Of a stretch of DNA of 64,000 bases, positions 1 to 12,139 are shown piece by piece. Every line of letters begins with the position of its first letter. Within the stretch, counting starts at the first letter, position 1. Under the pieces are notes generated by a model that saw nothing but the letters and a program-made list of their open reading frames with translations, was not told where the DNA came from and ran no database searches. The position numbers and the translations under genes are program-made. Source of the stretch: Pseudomonas sp. LBUM920 (lineage in GTDB: Bacteria > Pseudomonadota > Gammaproteobacteria > Pseudomonadales > Pseudomonadaceae); contig NZ_CP027762.1 of NCBI RefSeq assembly GCF_003852315.1, forward strand, positions 1,469,501 to 1,533,500, given 5' to 3'.

Positions 1-3066
<3,066 letters not shown>

Positions 3067-3195
3067 CGGTCAGATATGTCTGATCTCGACTGAACATTTA
3101 ATCTCGACCTAAACGCGCCTCTCCCTTAAGGTAGGGCGCGAATAGACAACCGGCTGGCCAGGCACTCCTTGGCCGTCGACCCAAGACGGACGCTT

Positions 3196-4143
3196 ATGAA
3201 CCCGAATTTTCTTGATTTCGAACAGCCGATCGCTGACCTGCAAGCCAAGATTGAAGAATTGCGCCTGGTCGGCAATGACAATTCGCTGAATATCGGCGAT
3301 GAGATCGCTCGCCTGCAAGACAAGAGCAGCACGCTCACCGAGGACATCTTCGGCAAGCTGACCAGCTGGCAGATCGCGCGCCTGGCACGCCACCCGCGCC
3401 GTCCGTACACCCTGGATTACATTCAGCACATCTTCACCGAGTTCGACGAACTGCACGGCGACCGCCACTTCTCCGACGACGCGGCCATCGTGGGCGGTAT
3501 CGCTCGCCTGGACGACCAGCCGGTGATGGTGATCGGTCACCAGAAAGGCCGCGAAGTGCGTGAAAAAGTCCGCCGCAACTTCGGCATGCCGCGCCCCGAA
3601 GGCTACCGCAAGGCGTGCCGCCTGATGGAAATGGCCGAGCGCTTCAAGATGCCGATCCTGACCTTCATCGACACGCCGGGCGCTTACCCGGGCATCGACG
3701 CCGAAGAGCGTAACCAGAGCGAAGCAATCGCCTGGAACCTGCGTGTCATGGCGCGCCTGAAAACCCCGATCATCGCCACCGTGATTGGTGAGGGTGGTTC
3801 CGGCGGGGCGCTGGCCATTGGCGTGTGCGACCAGCTGAACATGCTGCAATATTCGACCTACGCGGTAATTTCGCCGGAAGGTTGCGCTTCGATTCTGTGG
3901 AAAACCGCCGAAAAGGCACCGGACGCTGCTGAAGCCATGGGTATCACCGCTGATCGCCTGAAAGGCCTGGGCATCGTGGACAAAGTGATCGCCGAGCCAT
4001 TGGGCGGCGCCCACCGTGACCCGGCTGCCGCTGCTGCTACCCTGCGCGCCGAGCTGGGTTCGCAATTGGCGATGCTCAAGAAGTTCGATAATGAGGCGTT
4101 GCTGGCCCGTCGTTACGAGCGTTTGATGAGCTACGGTCTCTGA
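3196..4143 (+). CDS. accA: Acetyl-CoA carboxylase carboxyltransferase subunit alpha
   Basis: Transfers carboxyl from carboxybiotin-BCCP to acetyl-CoA to make malonyl-CoA, the first committed step of fatty-acid synthesis. It acts as an A2D2 tetramer with AccD in the cytoplasm. At 315 residues it has normal family length. The coiled N-terminal segment (MNPNFLDFEQPIADLQAKIE) and the crotonase-fold oxyanion-hole region around GEGGSGGALAIGVCDQ are clear. I chose the ATG at 3196 rather than the in-frame TTG at 3169, because AccA proteins start with this MNPN motif. It lies between dnaE and tilS and is followed by a REP palindrome. Confidence 0.97.
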   Translation: MNPNFLDFEQPIADLQAKIEELRLVGNDNSLNIGDEIARLQDKSSTLTEDIFGKLTSWQIARLARHPRRPYTLDYIQHIFTEFDELHGDRHFSDDAAIVGGIARLDDQPVMVIGHQKGREVREKVRRNFGMPRPEGYRKACRLMEMAERFKMPILTFIDTPGAYPGIDAEERNQSEAIAWNLRVMARLKTPIIATVIGEGGSGGALAIGVCDQLNMLQYSTYAVISPEGCASILWKTAEKAPDAAEAMGITADRLKGLGIVDKVIAEPLGGAHRDPAAAAATLRAELGSQLAMLKKFDNEALLARRYERLMSYGL

Positions 4144-4172
4144 TCAAACGCTGCAGACAATGCAGTACCGCT

Positions 4173-4290
4173 GTGGGAGCGGGCTTGTGTGGGATCTGGC
4201 TTGCCTGCGATAGCATCGACTCGGTGTAACAGATAACCCGAGTTGCCTGCATCGTGGGCGAGCCCGGCTCCCACACAAGCCCGCTCCCAC
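4173..4290. repeat. REP palindrome pair (long-loop type)
   Basis: Two inverted arms (gtgggagcgggcttgtgtggg at the left, its complement ending gctcccac at the right) flank an inner pair of gcttgcc/ggcaagc-type arms around a loop with gatagcatcg. The same layout and near-identical sequence recur after rpoS (19364-19480). It is a REPIN-like element of the P. fluorescens group in the accA-tilS gap and may also act as a transcript-end hairpin for accA. Confidence 0.85.
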
Positions 4291-4345
4291 ATTTGCTTTG
4301 TGTATGCTGGGTTATCGCATTCCAGATTGATGGCGGTACTGTGTT

Positions 4346-5665
4346 ATGAAGCCGGCTCTACCCGCCAACCTTCTGCAAAATCTGGCGCCCTGGCGCAATG
4401 CCCCGGCCTGGCACATCGCATTCTCGGGTGGTCTGGACTCCACCGTCCTGCTGCACCTGTTGGCCACTCTGGCAACCACCGAAACCCTCCCGCCGCTCAG
4501 TGCTGTCCACGTCCACCATGGCTTGCAAGCTGCTGCTGACGCCTGGCCGAGCCATTGCCAGGCGGTGTGTGACGCCGTGGGCGTGCCCTTGCGGGTAATG
4601 CGCGTGCAAGTGCAGCCGGGCGCCAGCCTTGAGCGTGCGGCGCGTGACGCGCGTTATCAGGCGTTTACCGAGGCCACTGGCGCGGGGGAGGTGTTGCTCA
4701 CCGGGCAGCATCGCGACGATCAGGCTGAAACCCTGTTGTTTCGGCTGATGCGCGGTGCAGGGGTACGCGGGCTGGCGGCTATGCCTGTGCATCGCCCACT
4801 GGCAAGGGGCCACGTGGTGCGGCCGTTGCTGGAGGCCTCGCGTGCTGAATTGGAAGCCTACGCCCACGAGCAACAGTTGACGTGGATCGAAGACCCTTCG
4901 AACGCCGACCCACGTTTCTCGCGCAATTACTTGCGCCATCGTGTGCTTCCCGTATTGACGCAGCGATGGCCTCAAGCCGTTTCCAGCCTGGCGCGCACCG
5001 CCGAACACCTGAGTGAAGCCCAGGGCCTGCTCGACGAGTTGGCGAGGATGGACTTGCAAGCTGCCGATCAGCCTTCGCCATTTTCCTGGTTGCCTCTGCC
5101 CTCGTTGGTTATGGCTCCACTGCGCGAACTTTCTGACGCCCGCCAACGTAATGCCTTGCGCCACTGGCTGGCGCCTCTGACCCGTTTACCCGACAGCGAC
5201 CACTGGGCCAGCTGGCAGGCCCTGCGCGACGCCAAGGCTGACGCACAACCGCTGTGGCGCCTGGCCGACGGCCAGTTGCATCGTTGCGGCGAGCGCATCT
5301 GGTGGCTGCCCGCAACATGGTTGGAGTTTTCCGACGCCGTGGTCAGTTGGCCGCATCCGCAAAACCCACTCGCGTTACCCGGCAATGGCCAGCTGAACTT
5401 TATCGGTGAGGCTCCCCAAGGTCCGCTTGAGGTGCGTTACCGTCAGGGCGGCGAAATCATCGAAGTGCCCGCTCGAGGCCGGCGCGACTTGAAGCGCTTG
5501 CTTAATGAATGCGGGCTGCCGGGCTTTGTCCGTGGCAGATTGCCGCTGGTCTATCAGGGTGAGCAATTGCTGGCTGTCCCAAGCCTTGCAGGGCTGTGGG
5601 CCAGGCTGCCGGGTGATGGACAATTGGATTGGATGCCACAGACTTGCGATCAAGGTTTGAGCTGA
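4346..5665 (+). CDS. tilS: tRNA(Ile)-lysidine synthetase
   Basis: Attaches lysine to C34 of the AUA-decoding tRNA-Ile2 (lysidine), an essential decoding modification. The 439-residue protein has the N-type ATP pyrophosphatase P-loop FSGGLDSTVLL near residue 30, the TilS core (GQHRDDQAETLLFRLMRGAG), and C-terminal substrate-binding domains ending in the usual GRRDLKRLLNECGLPGFVRGRLPLV region. The ATG at 4346 comes just after the REP element. The next gene, pyrG, starts 273 bases further on, so the two may be transcribed separately. Confidence 0.96.
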   Translation: MKPALPANLLQNLAPWRNAPAWHIAFSGGLDSTVLLHLLATLATTETLPPLSAVHVHHGLQAAADAWPSHCQAVCDAVGVPLRVMRVQVQPGASLERAARDARYQAFTEATGAGEVLLTGQHRDDQAETLLFRLMRGAGVRGLAAMPVHRPLARGHVVRPLLEASRAELEAYAHEQQLTWIEDPSNADPRFSRNYLRHRVLPVLTQRWPQAVSSLARTAEHLSEAQGLLDELARMDLQAADQPSPFSWLPLPSLVMAPLRELSDARQRNALRHWLAPLTRLPDSDHWASWQALRDAKADAQPLWRLADGQLHRCGERIWWLPATWLEFSDAVVSWPHPQNPLALPGNGQLNFIGEAPQGPLEVRYRQGGEIIEVPARGRRDLKRLLNECGLPGFVRGRLPLVYQGEQLLAVPSLAGLWARLPGDGQLDWMPQTCDQGLS

Positions 5666-5938
5666 TAGAGCCTTTCCGGTAGACTACGCTCCCTTCTTGA
5701 TACAACTTCTGTGGATTCGACTGAATCGCAGCAGTTGCCGATTACCAAGCAGTCTTTGCTGGGCGATTCCAAAAAATGTGTAGCGATCAACGTACCGGTG
5801 TTTCATTGCTGGTCTGTCACAACGCGGCGGTTTTTTTGAAAGGTGCACTGTGATTAATGCAGGTGATCGGGGGCTTCGGCCTTCCTTCGCTTTCCCCGGC
5901 GGCTCGGACCGCTTTAACGCAGACTTCTAGGGTTTTTC
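5666..5938 (+). promoter_or_regulatory. pyrG upstream region
   Basis: A 273-base gap between tilS and pyrG without a convincing ORF. Shortly after the tilS stop there is a ggtagact -10-like element. There is a T-rich stretch (ggcggtttttttgaaagg) before position 5850, and a GC-rich palindromic part (gggggcttcggcc, ccccggcggctcggaccgc) about 50 bases before the pyrG ATG. The pyrG start has only a weak AGGG Shine-Dalgarno. It is likely to hold the pyrG promoter and a structured leader; no attenuator could be proven by eye. Confidence 0.4.
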
Positions 5939-7570
5939 ATGACGCGCTACATATTCGTCACGGGCGGTGTTGTTTCTTCATTGGGGAAAGGCATTGCCTC
6001 CGCTTCATTGGCGGCCATCCTGGAGGCGCGGGGACTTAAGGTCACCATGCTCAAGCTGGACCCGTACATCAACGTTGACCCGGGCACCATGAGCCCGTTC
6101 CAGCACGGTGAAGTGTTCGTCACGCACGACGGCGCCGAGACCGACCTGGACCTGGGCCACTACGAGCGGTTCATCCGCACGACCATGACCCAGAACAACA
6201 ACTTCACCACTGGCCGTGTCTACGAGCATGTGCTGCGCAAGGAGCGCCGTGGTGACTACCTGGGTGCAACCATCCAGGTGATCCCGCACATCACCGACGA
6301 AATCAAGCGTCGCATCATCAAGGGTGCAGGCGATGCCGACGTGGCGATGGTCGAGATCGGTGGCACCGTGGGTGACATCGAATCCCAGCCGTTCCTCGAA
6401 GCCATCCGCCAGCTGCGTTTCGAAGTCGGCGCCAAGCGCGCGATGCTGATGCACCTGACGCTGGTGCCGTACATCGCCACCGCCGGCGAAACCAAAACCA
6501 AGCCTACCCAGCACTCGGTCAAGGAACTGCGTTCCATCGGCCTGCAGCCGGACGTGCTGGTATGCCGCTCCGATCACCCGATCGACATTTCCTCGCGTCG
6601 CAAGATTGCGCAGTTCACCAACGTTGAAGAGCGTGCGGTGATTGCCCTGGAAGACGCCGACACCATCTACAAGATCCCGGGCATCCTGCACTCCCAAGGC
6701 CTGGATGATTTTGTGGTCGAGCGTTTCGGCCTGCAGTGCAACGGCGCGGACCTGTCCGAGTGGGAAGCTGTGGTGGATGCCAAGCTCAACCCTGAGCATG
6801 AAGTCACCATCGCCATGGTCGGCAAGTACATGGAGCTGCTGGACGCGTACAAGTCGCTGATCGAAGCGATGAGCCACGCCGGTATCAGCAACCGTACCAA
6901 GGTCAACCTGCGCTACATCGATTCCGAAGACATCGAGAACCAGGGCACTGCCTTGCTCGAAGGTGTTGATGCGATTCTCGTACCGGGCGGTTTCGGCCTG
7001 CGTGGCGTGGAAGGCAAAATCACTGCGGTTCAGTACGCTCGTGAAAACAAAGTGCCGTACCTGGGTATCTGCCTGGGCATGCAAGTGGCCGTTATCGAGT
7101 TCGCCCGTAACGTGCTGGGCTGGAAAGACGCCAACTCCACCGAGTTCGATCACACCAGCGGCCACCCGGTCGTGGGCCTGATCACCGAGTGGGAAGATGC
7201 GACCGGCGCCGTTGAAACCCGTACCGAAAGCTCCGACCTGGGCGGCACCATGCGCCTTGGCGCGCAAGACTGCCTGCTGGAGCCGGGCTCGCTGGTTCAC
7301 GATTGCTATGGCAAGGACGTGATCGTCGAGCGTCACCGCCACCGCTACGAAGTGAACAACAACCTGCTGCCGCAGATCAAAGAAGCCGGCCTGAAAATCT
7401 CCGGTCGCTCTGGCGATGGCAAGTTGGTTGAAGTGGTCGAGGCGCCGGATCATCCGTGGTTCGTGGCCTGCCAGTTCCACCCTGAGTTCACCTCGACCCC
7501 GCGCGACGGTCACCCGTTGTTCAGCGGTTTCGTTAAAGCAGCACTGACGCAACATCAGAAGAAGGCGTGA
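5939..7570 (+). CDS. pyrG: CTP synthase
   Basis: Makes CTP from UTP, ATP and glutamine, the last step of pyrimidine nucleotide synthesis. The 543-residue protein has the synthetase P-loop TGGVVSSLGKGIASAS at the N-terminus and the nucleotide region IQVIPHITDEIK. A C-terminal class-I glutamine amidotransferase domain carries PGGFGLRG, the nucleophile-elbow cysteine in YLGICLGMQ, and the catalytic His/Glu in CQFHPEF. The stop is 5 bases before the kdsA ATG, so the two are co-transcribed. Length and motifs are complete. Confidence 0.98.
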   Translation: MTRYIFVTGGVVSSLGKGIASASLAAILEARGLKVTMLKLDPYINVDPGTMSPFQHGEVFVTHDGAETDLDLGHYERFIRTTMTQNNNFTTGRVYEHVLRKERRGDYLGATIQVIPHITDEIKRRIIKGAGDADVAMVEIGGTVGDIESQPFLEAIRQLRFEVGAKRAMLMHLTLVPYIATAGETKTKPTQHSVKELRSIGLQPDVLVCRSDHPIDISSRRKIAQFTNVEERAVIALEDADTIYKIPGILHSQGLDDFVVERFGLQCNGADLSEWEAVVDAKLNPEHEVTIAMVGKYMELLDAYKSLIEAMSHAGISNRTKVNLRYIDSEDIENQGTALLEGVDAILVPGGFGLRGVEGKITAVQYARENKVPYLGICLGMQVAVIEFARNVLGWKDANSTEFDHTSGHPVVGLITEWEDATGAVETRTESSDLGGTMRLGAQDCLLEPGSLVHDCYGKDVIVERHRHRYEVNNNLLPQIKEAGLKISGRSGDGKLVEVVEAPDHPWFVACQFHPEFTSTPRDGHPLFSGFVKAALTQHQKKA

Positions 7571-7575
7571 ACCTG

Positions 7576-8421
7576 ATGGCCCAGAAGATCATTCGCGTAG
7601 GCGATATCGAGATTGCCAACGACAAGCCCATGGTGCTGTTCGGCGGCATGAACGTGCTGGAAAGCCGCGACATGGCGATGCAGGTCTGTGAAGAGTACGT
7701 GAAGGTGACCGAGAAACTCGGTATCCCTTACGTGTTCAAGGCCAGCTTCGACAAGGCCAACCGTTCGTCCGTGACCTCCTACCGCGGCCCGGGCCTTGAA
7801 GAAGGCATGCGGATCTTCCAGGACATCAAGCAAGCCTTCGGCGTGCCGATCATCACCGACGTCCACGAGCCTGAGCAGGCTGCCGTGGTCGCCGAGGTGT
7901 GCGACATCATCCAGTTGCCGGCCTTCCTGTCGCGCCAGACCGACCTCGTGGTCGCCATGGCCAAGACCGGCGCTGTGATCAATATCAAGAAAGCCCAGTT
8001 TCTCGCGCCCCAGGAAATGAAACACATCCTGAACAAGTGCGTGGAAGCGGGTAACGACCAGTTGATCCTCTGCGAGCGTGGTTCGAGCTTCGGCTACAAC
8101 AACCTCGTGGTGGACATGCTCGGTTTCGGCATCATGAAACAGTTCGAATACCCGGTGTTCTTCGACGTGACCCACGCGCTGCAAATGCCTGGTGGTCGCG
8201 CCGATTCCGCCGGTGGGCGCCGTGCCCAGGTGCTAGACCTGGCCAAGGCGGGCATCAGCCAGTCGCTGGCGGGCCTGTTCCTGGAAGCCCATCCGGACCC
8301 GGACAACGCCAAATGCGACGGCCCATGCGCCCTGCGCCTGGACAAGCTGGAGCCATTCCTGGCCCAGCTCAAGCAGTTGGACGAACTGGTCAAGAGTTTT
8401 CCGACGGTAGAGACCGCGTAA
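7576..8421 (+). CDS. kdsA: 3-deoxy-8-phosphooctulonate synthase (KDO-8-P synthase)
   Basis: Condenses phosphoenolpyruvate with arabinose-5-phosphate to KDO-8-phosphate for the lipopolysaccharide inner core. It has 281 residues, the usual length. The TIM-barrel signature motifs IITDVHE, LPAFLSRQTDLV, KKAQFLAP and FDVTHALQMPGG are all present. A GTG at 7567 gives a 3-residue extension, but the ATG at 7576 starts the family-typical MAQKIIRVG and is preferred. It follows pyrG directly and precedes eno, the conserved pseudomonad order. Confidence 0.97.
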   Translation: MAQKIIRVGDIEIANDKPMVLFGGMNVLESRDMAMQVCEEYVKVTEKLGIPYVFKASFDKANRSSVTSYRGPGLEEGMRIFQDIKQAFGVPIITDVHEPEQAAVVAEVCDIIQLPAFLSRQTDLVVAMAKTGAVINIKKAQFLAPQEMKHILNKCVEAGNDQLILCERGSSFGYNNLVVDMLGFGIMKQFEYPVFFDVTHALQMPGGRADSAGGRRAQVLDLAKAGISQSLAGLFLEAHPDPDNAKCDGPCALRLDKLEPFLAQLKQLDELVKSFPTVETA

Positions 8422-8578
8422 GCGCCATTTCTCCGGTAGACTTTCCCTCGCTTTACGCTCAGGCCTGCGGGCCTGAGCCTTGTCGCCTGCAAGCCTGCCC
8501 CGTTGTTCCACCCTTGCGGTCGGTCAAAAGATTTCCTTCAGCTGCGTCGTTTTCGTCAACTTTGGAGTGTTTACAACA

Positions 8579-9868
8579 ATGGCAAAAATCGTCGACATCA
8601 AAGGTCGTGAAGTTCTCGACTCCCGTGGCAACCCTACCGTCGAAGCCGACGTGCTCCTCGATAACGGCATCATCGGCAGCGCCTGCGCGCCGTCCGGTGC
8701 TTCCACAGGTTCCCGCGAAGCACTGGAACTGCGTGATGGCGACAAGAGCCGTTACCTGGGCAAGGGTGTACTCAAGGCTGTAGCCAACATCAACGGCCCG
8801 ATCCGTGACCTGTTGCTGGGCAAGGACCCGCTGGACCAGAAAGCCCTGGACCACGCGATGATCAAGCTCGACGGCACCGAAAACAAAGGCAGCCTGGGCG
8901 CCAACGCCATCCTCGCCGTGTCCCTGGCCGCTGCCAAGGCTGCCGCACAGGACCAGGACTTGCCGCTGTACGCACACATCGCCAACCTGAACGGCACCCC
9001 GGGTGTTTACTCGATGCCGGTGCCGATGATGAACATCATCAACGGTGGCGAGCACGCTGATAACAACGTCGACATCCAGGAATTCATGGTGCAGCCGGTT
9101 GGCGCCAAGACCTTCTCCGAAGGCCTGCGCATGGGTACCGAGATTTTCCACCACCTCAAAGCTGTCCTGAAGGCCCGTGGCCTGAGCACTGCCGTGGGTG
9201 ACGAAGGTGGTTTCGCGCCGAACCTGGCGTCCAACGAAGATGCACTGAAAGTGATCTCCGAAGCCGTGGCCAATGCGGGCTACAAACTGGGCACCGACGT
9301 GACCCTGGCCCTGGACTGCGCGGCCAGCGAGTTCTACGAGGACGGTAAATACAACCTGTCCGGCGAAGGCCACGTGTTCACCTCCGAAGGTTTTGCCGAC
9401 TACCTCAAAGGCTTGACCGAACGCTACCCGATCATCTCCATCGAAGACGGCCTGGACGAGTCCGACTGGGCTGGCTGGAAAGTCCTCACCGACAAGATCG
9501 GCGAAAAAATCCAACTGGTCGGCGACGACCTGTTCGTGACCAACACCAAGATCCTGAAAGAAGGCATCGACAAGAAGATTGCCAACTCGATCCTGATCAA
9601 GTTCAACCAGATCGGCACCCTGACCGAAACCCTGGAAGCCATCCAGATGGCCAAGGCTGCGGGCTACACCGCCGTGATCTCCCACCGCTCCGGCGAAACC
9701 GAAGACTCGACCATTGCCGACCTGGCCGTGGGCACCTCGGCTGGGCAGATCAAGACCGGTTCCCTGTGCCGTTCCGACCGCGTTTCCAAGTACAACCAAT
9801 TGCTGCGTATCGAAGAGCAATTGGCAGGTAAAGCCAAGTACAACGGTCGCAGCGAGTTTCGCGGCTGA
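8579..9868 (+). CDS. eno: Enolase
   Basis: Interconverts 2-phosphoglycerate and phosphoenolpyruvate in the cytoplasm; in gamma-proteobacteria it is also a scaffolded RNA degradosome component. The 429-residue protein starts MAKIVDIKGREVLDSRGNPT. It contains the SCAPSGASTGSREA loop, the catalytic lysine in ILIKFNQIGTLTE and the signature SHRSGETEDSTIADLAVG. The open frame extends upstream to 8480, but the ATG at 8579 matches the invariant enolase N-terminus. The 157-base gap after kdsA contains a ggtagactttccc -10-like box, so eno probably has its own promoter. Confidence 0.98.
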   Translation: MAKIVDIKGREVLDSRGNPTVEADVLLDNGIIGSACAPSGASTGSREALELRDGDKSRYLGKGVLKAVANINGPIRDLLLGKDPLDQKALDHAMIKLDGTENKGSLGANAILAVSLAAAKAAAQDQDLPLYAHIANLNGTPGVYSMPVPMMNIINGGEHADNNVDIQEFMVQPVGAKTFSEGLRMGTEIFHHLKAVLKARGLSTAVGDEGGFAPNLASNEDALKVISEAVANAGYKLGTDVTLALDCAASEFYEDGKYNLSGEGHVFTSEGFADYLKGLTERYPIISIEDGLDESDWAGWKVLTDKIGEKIQLVGDDLFVTNTKILKEGIDKKIANSILIKFNQIGTLTETLEAIQMAKAAGYTAVISHRSGETEDSTIADLAVGTSAGQIKTGSLCRSDRVSKYNQLLRIEEQLAGKAKYNGRSEFRG

Positions 9869-10039
9869 TTGTTAAATGGTAAAAGGTCTGCGGATTACGT
9901 CGGAAAAATCACGACAGCGTGAATTTCGACGCTAATCTCATGGCTAACAAGCACAAGCCTGGTTCATCCAGGCTTCGTGCTATCAGTTGCTTCAAAAGTT
10001 TTGCATGGCTGTCTTTTTTTACTGGATACCCGGATTTCG

Positions 10040-10318
10040 ATGCGCAGTCCCAATTGGTTGTTCCTCGTCTTGCTCTTGTTGCTGGCTGGCCTGCAGTACC
10101 GCCTATGGGTGGGTAATGGCAGCTTTGCGCAGGTGAAAGAGTTGACCCAGCAAATTGCCGACCAGCACGCCGAGAACGAACGTCTGCTGGAGCGCAATCG
10201 TGTCCTCGATGCTGAAGTGCTTGAGCTGAAAAAAGGTACGGAGACCGTTGAAGAACGGGCTCGTCATGAGCTGGGCATGGTGAAAGAGGGCGAAACCCTC
10301 TATCAGCTGGCCCAATGA
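10040..10318 (+). CDS. ftsB: Cell division protein FtsB
   Basis: Small bitopic divisome protein that forms the FtsQLB complex and helps activate septal peptidoglycan synthesis. The 92-residue protein starts MRSPNWLFLVLLLLLAGLQYRLW, a short cytoplasmic tail plus a single transmembrane helix. A periplasmic coiled coil follows (VKELTQQIADQHAENERLLERN) and then the conserved EERARHELGMVKEGE motif. An upstream in-frame start at 9977 would add 21 residues not seen in the family. The stop overlaps the ispD start by 4 bases (ATGA), indicating translational coupling. Confidence 0.95.
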   Translation: MRSPNWLFLVLLLLLAGLQYRLWVGNGSFAQVKELTQQIADQHAENERLLERNRVLDAEVLELKKGTETVEERARHELGMVKEGETLYQLAQ

Positions 10319-11022
10319 GTAGCGTTTTACCGGCGTTCTGGGCCGTGATTCCTGCCGCGGGCGTTGGTGCCCGTATGGCTGCGGACCGCCCCAAGCAATA
10401 CTTGCAATTGGGCGGGCGCACAATTCTCGAACACAGCCTCGGCTGTTTTCTCGACCATCCAGGGCTCAAGGGGCTGGTAGTCAGTTTGGCTGTCGATGAT
10501 CCTTATTGGCCGAACCTGCCTTGCGCCAATGACCCACGCATCGTGCGTGCGGACGGCGGTGACGAGCGCTCGGGTTCGGTACTCAATGCGTTGCTGCAAC
10601 TCAATGCGCTGGGTGCCAGCGATGATGATTGGGTGCTGGTGCATGACGCCGCGCGGCCTAACCTCAGCCGTGATGACCTCGATAACCTGTTGTTGGAACT
10701 GTCGGATGATCCTGTCGGCGGGCTGCTGGCCGTGCCCGCTCGCGACACGCTCAAGCGCGTCGACAAGCACGCACGTGTGGTTGAAACCGTCGACCGCAGC
10801 CTGATCTGGCAAGCCTACACGCCGCAGATGTTTCGCCTCGGTGCATTGCATCGAGCGTTGGCTGATAGCTTGGTGGCTGACGCCGTCATCACCGACGAAG
10901 CCTCGGCGATGGAATGGTCCGGCCAGGCGCCGCGCCTGATTGAAGGGCGTTCGGACAATATCAAGGTGACCCGGCCCGAAGACCTGGAGTGGTTGCGGCT
11001 GCGGTGGGCGAACCGCAGGTAG
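10315..11022 (+). CDS. ispD: 2-C-methyl-D-erythritol 4-phosphate cytidylyltransferase
   Basis: Third step of the MEP isoprenoid pathway: CTP plus MEP gives CDP-ME. The 235-residue protein has the nucleotide-binding start IPAAGVGARMAADRPKQYL, the VHDAARP loop and the C-terminal GRSDNIKVTRPEDLEW motif. It is coupled to ftsB by an ATGA overlap. The pathway partner ispF lies 3.2 kb downstream, separated by the formaldehyde-detoxification genes. Confidence 0.97.
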   Translation: MSSVLPAFWAVIPAAGVGARMAADRPKQYLQLGGRTILEHSLGCFLDHPGLKGLVVSLAVDDPYWPNLPCANDPRIVRADGGDERSGSVLNALLQLNALGASDDDWVLVHDAARPNLSRDDLDNLLLELSDDPVGGLLAVPARDTLKRVDKHARVVETVDRSLIWQAYTPQMFRLGALHRALADSLVADAVITDEASAMEWSGQAPRLIEGRSDNIKVTRPEDLEWLRLRWANRR

Positions 11023-11043
11023 TCAGTTAAACCGCGTTGACTT

Positions 11044-11112
11044 CATCGCAGGCAAGCCAGCTCCCACGGTTGAAATGCGACTCCCAGTGGGAGCCGGGCT
11101 AGCCCGCGATGA
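11044..11112. repeat. REP palindrome pair, close spacing
   Basis: Left arm catcgcaggcaagccagctcccac and right arm gtgggagccgggctagcccgcgatgag are roughly inverted copies separated by about 20 bases. It lies between the convergent ends of ispD (+) and the LysR gene (-), the position where such elements usually settle. Confidence 0.75.
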
Positions 11113-11133
11113 GACCCAGGCAGGCGCCCCAAA

Positions 11134-12030
11134 TCACTCGCTGTACTCCGGCCGCTCGGCCAACCCCTCCTTCAAGAAATCCACCAGCTTTCTGACCTTC
11201 GGCGATAAATGCCGCTGCTGTGGATACAACGCCCACACCGCCGTGTTCGGTGGCTGATGCGCCTCCAGTAACGACACCAGCGCGCCCGTATGCAGATGCT
11301 CCAGCACGTAATAGTCCGGCAACTGGCACAGCCCGACCCCTTGCAACGCCGCATCCAGCACCGCCTGCCCACTGTTGCAGCGCCAGTTTCCCTGCACCCG
11401 TTGGGAAAATTCGCGCCCATCCTGGGCCAGTTGCCAAATATCCGAGCTGCCGATCAGGCAGTTATGCCGACTTAATTCCGACAGACTGTGTGGCCGACCA
11501 TACCGCGCCAGGTAGGAAGGTGATGCGCACAGGTACATGCGCCGCGGGGCCAGGCGACTGGCGACCATGCGCGAGTCTTGCAGGCGGCCCAGGCGGATCG
11601 CCAGGTCGAGGCCTTCATGCACCAGGTCCAGCTGGCGATTGCTCAACTCGATATCCACGCGCAATTGCGGGTAGAGCCCCATGAATCGTGTGACCAGTGG
11701 CACAATAAAACGCTCGCCGTAAGCCACCGCGCAGGTCATGCGCAACATGCCCTTGGGTTCGCTGGCGAGGTCGCCGACGGCGCGCAATGCTTCTTCGCGA
11801 CCGTCCTGCAAGCGTTGGCAGTGTTGCAGGAAGGTCTGGCCGGCTTCGGTCAGCGTGACCTTGCGCGTGCTGCGATAGAGCAACCGGGTTTGCAGCCGTT
11901 CTTCCAGGCGCGCCACCTGCCGGCTGATGTGCGATGACGACACGCCAAGTCGCTCGGCCGCCGCTGTGAATTGGCTGCACTCAGCCACCGCAACAAACTC
12001 GTCGATGCCTTCCCAGCGGTTTTCCAGCAT
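11134..12030 (-). CDS. gfnR: LysR-family regulator divergent from formaldehyde genes (GfnR-like)
   Basis: A 298-residue LysR-type regulator. The N-terminal winged helix-turn-helix is at residues 5-64 (SQFTAAAERLGVSSSHISRQV), followed by a periplasmic-binding-like effector domain (from about residue 92). It is divergent from adhC across 109 bases, as the P. aeruginosa regulator GfnR is from its glutathione-dependent formaldehyde genes. I infer it activates adhC-fghA in response to formaldehyde or its glutathione adduct. The LysR assignment is certain; the GfnR name rests on gene context and recollection. Confidence 0.82.
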   Translation of the reverse strand: MLENRWEGIDEFVAVAECSQFTAAAERLGVSSSHISRQVARLEERLQTRLLYRSTRKVTLTEAGQTFLQHCQRLQDGREEALRAVGDLASEPKGMLRMTCAVAYGERFIVPLVTRFMGLYPQLRVDIELSNRQLDLVHEGLDLAIRLGRLQDSRMVASRLAPRRMYLCASPSYLARYGRPHSLSELSRHNCLIGSSDIWQLAQDGREFSQRVQGNWRCNSGQAVLDAALQGVGLCQLPDYYVLEHLHTGALVSLLEAHQPPNTAVWALYPQQRHLSPKVRKLVDFLKEGLAERPEYSE

Positions 12031-12139
12031 GTTGATTATCCCTGTACAGCAATAAAGTTTTGCTTTCGCTCGGATTATTAATCACTGGGCCATGTTTTAC
12101 ACTCAGCGCTTCAGTTTTTAATTTCCTGGAGAAACCCGG
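12031..12139. promoter_or_regulatory. Divergent gfnR-adhC control region
   Basis: The 109 bases between the divergent starts are AT-richer than their surroundings (ttattaatcactggg, gttttacactcagc, agtttttaatttcc). LysR regulators usually bind T-N11-A palindromes in such gaps; several loose candidates exist and none stands out. The adhC start is preceded by a good Shine-Dalgarno, cctggagaa. Confidence 0.45.
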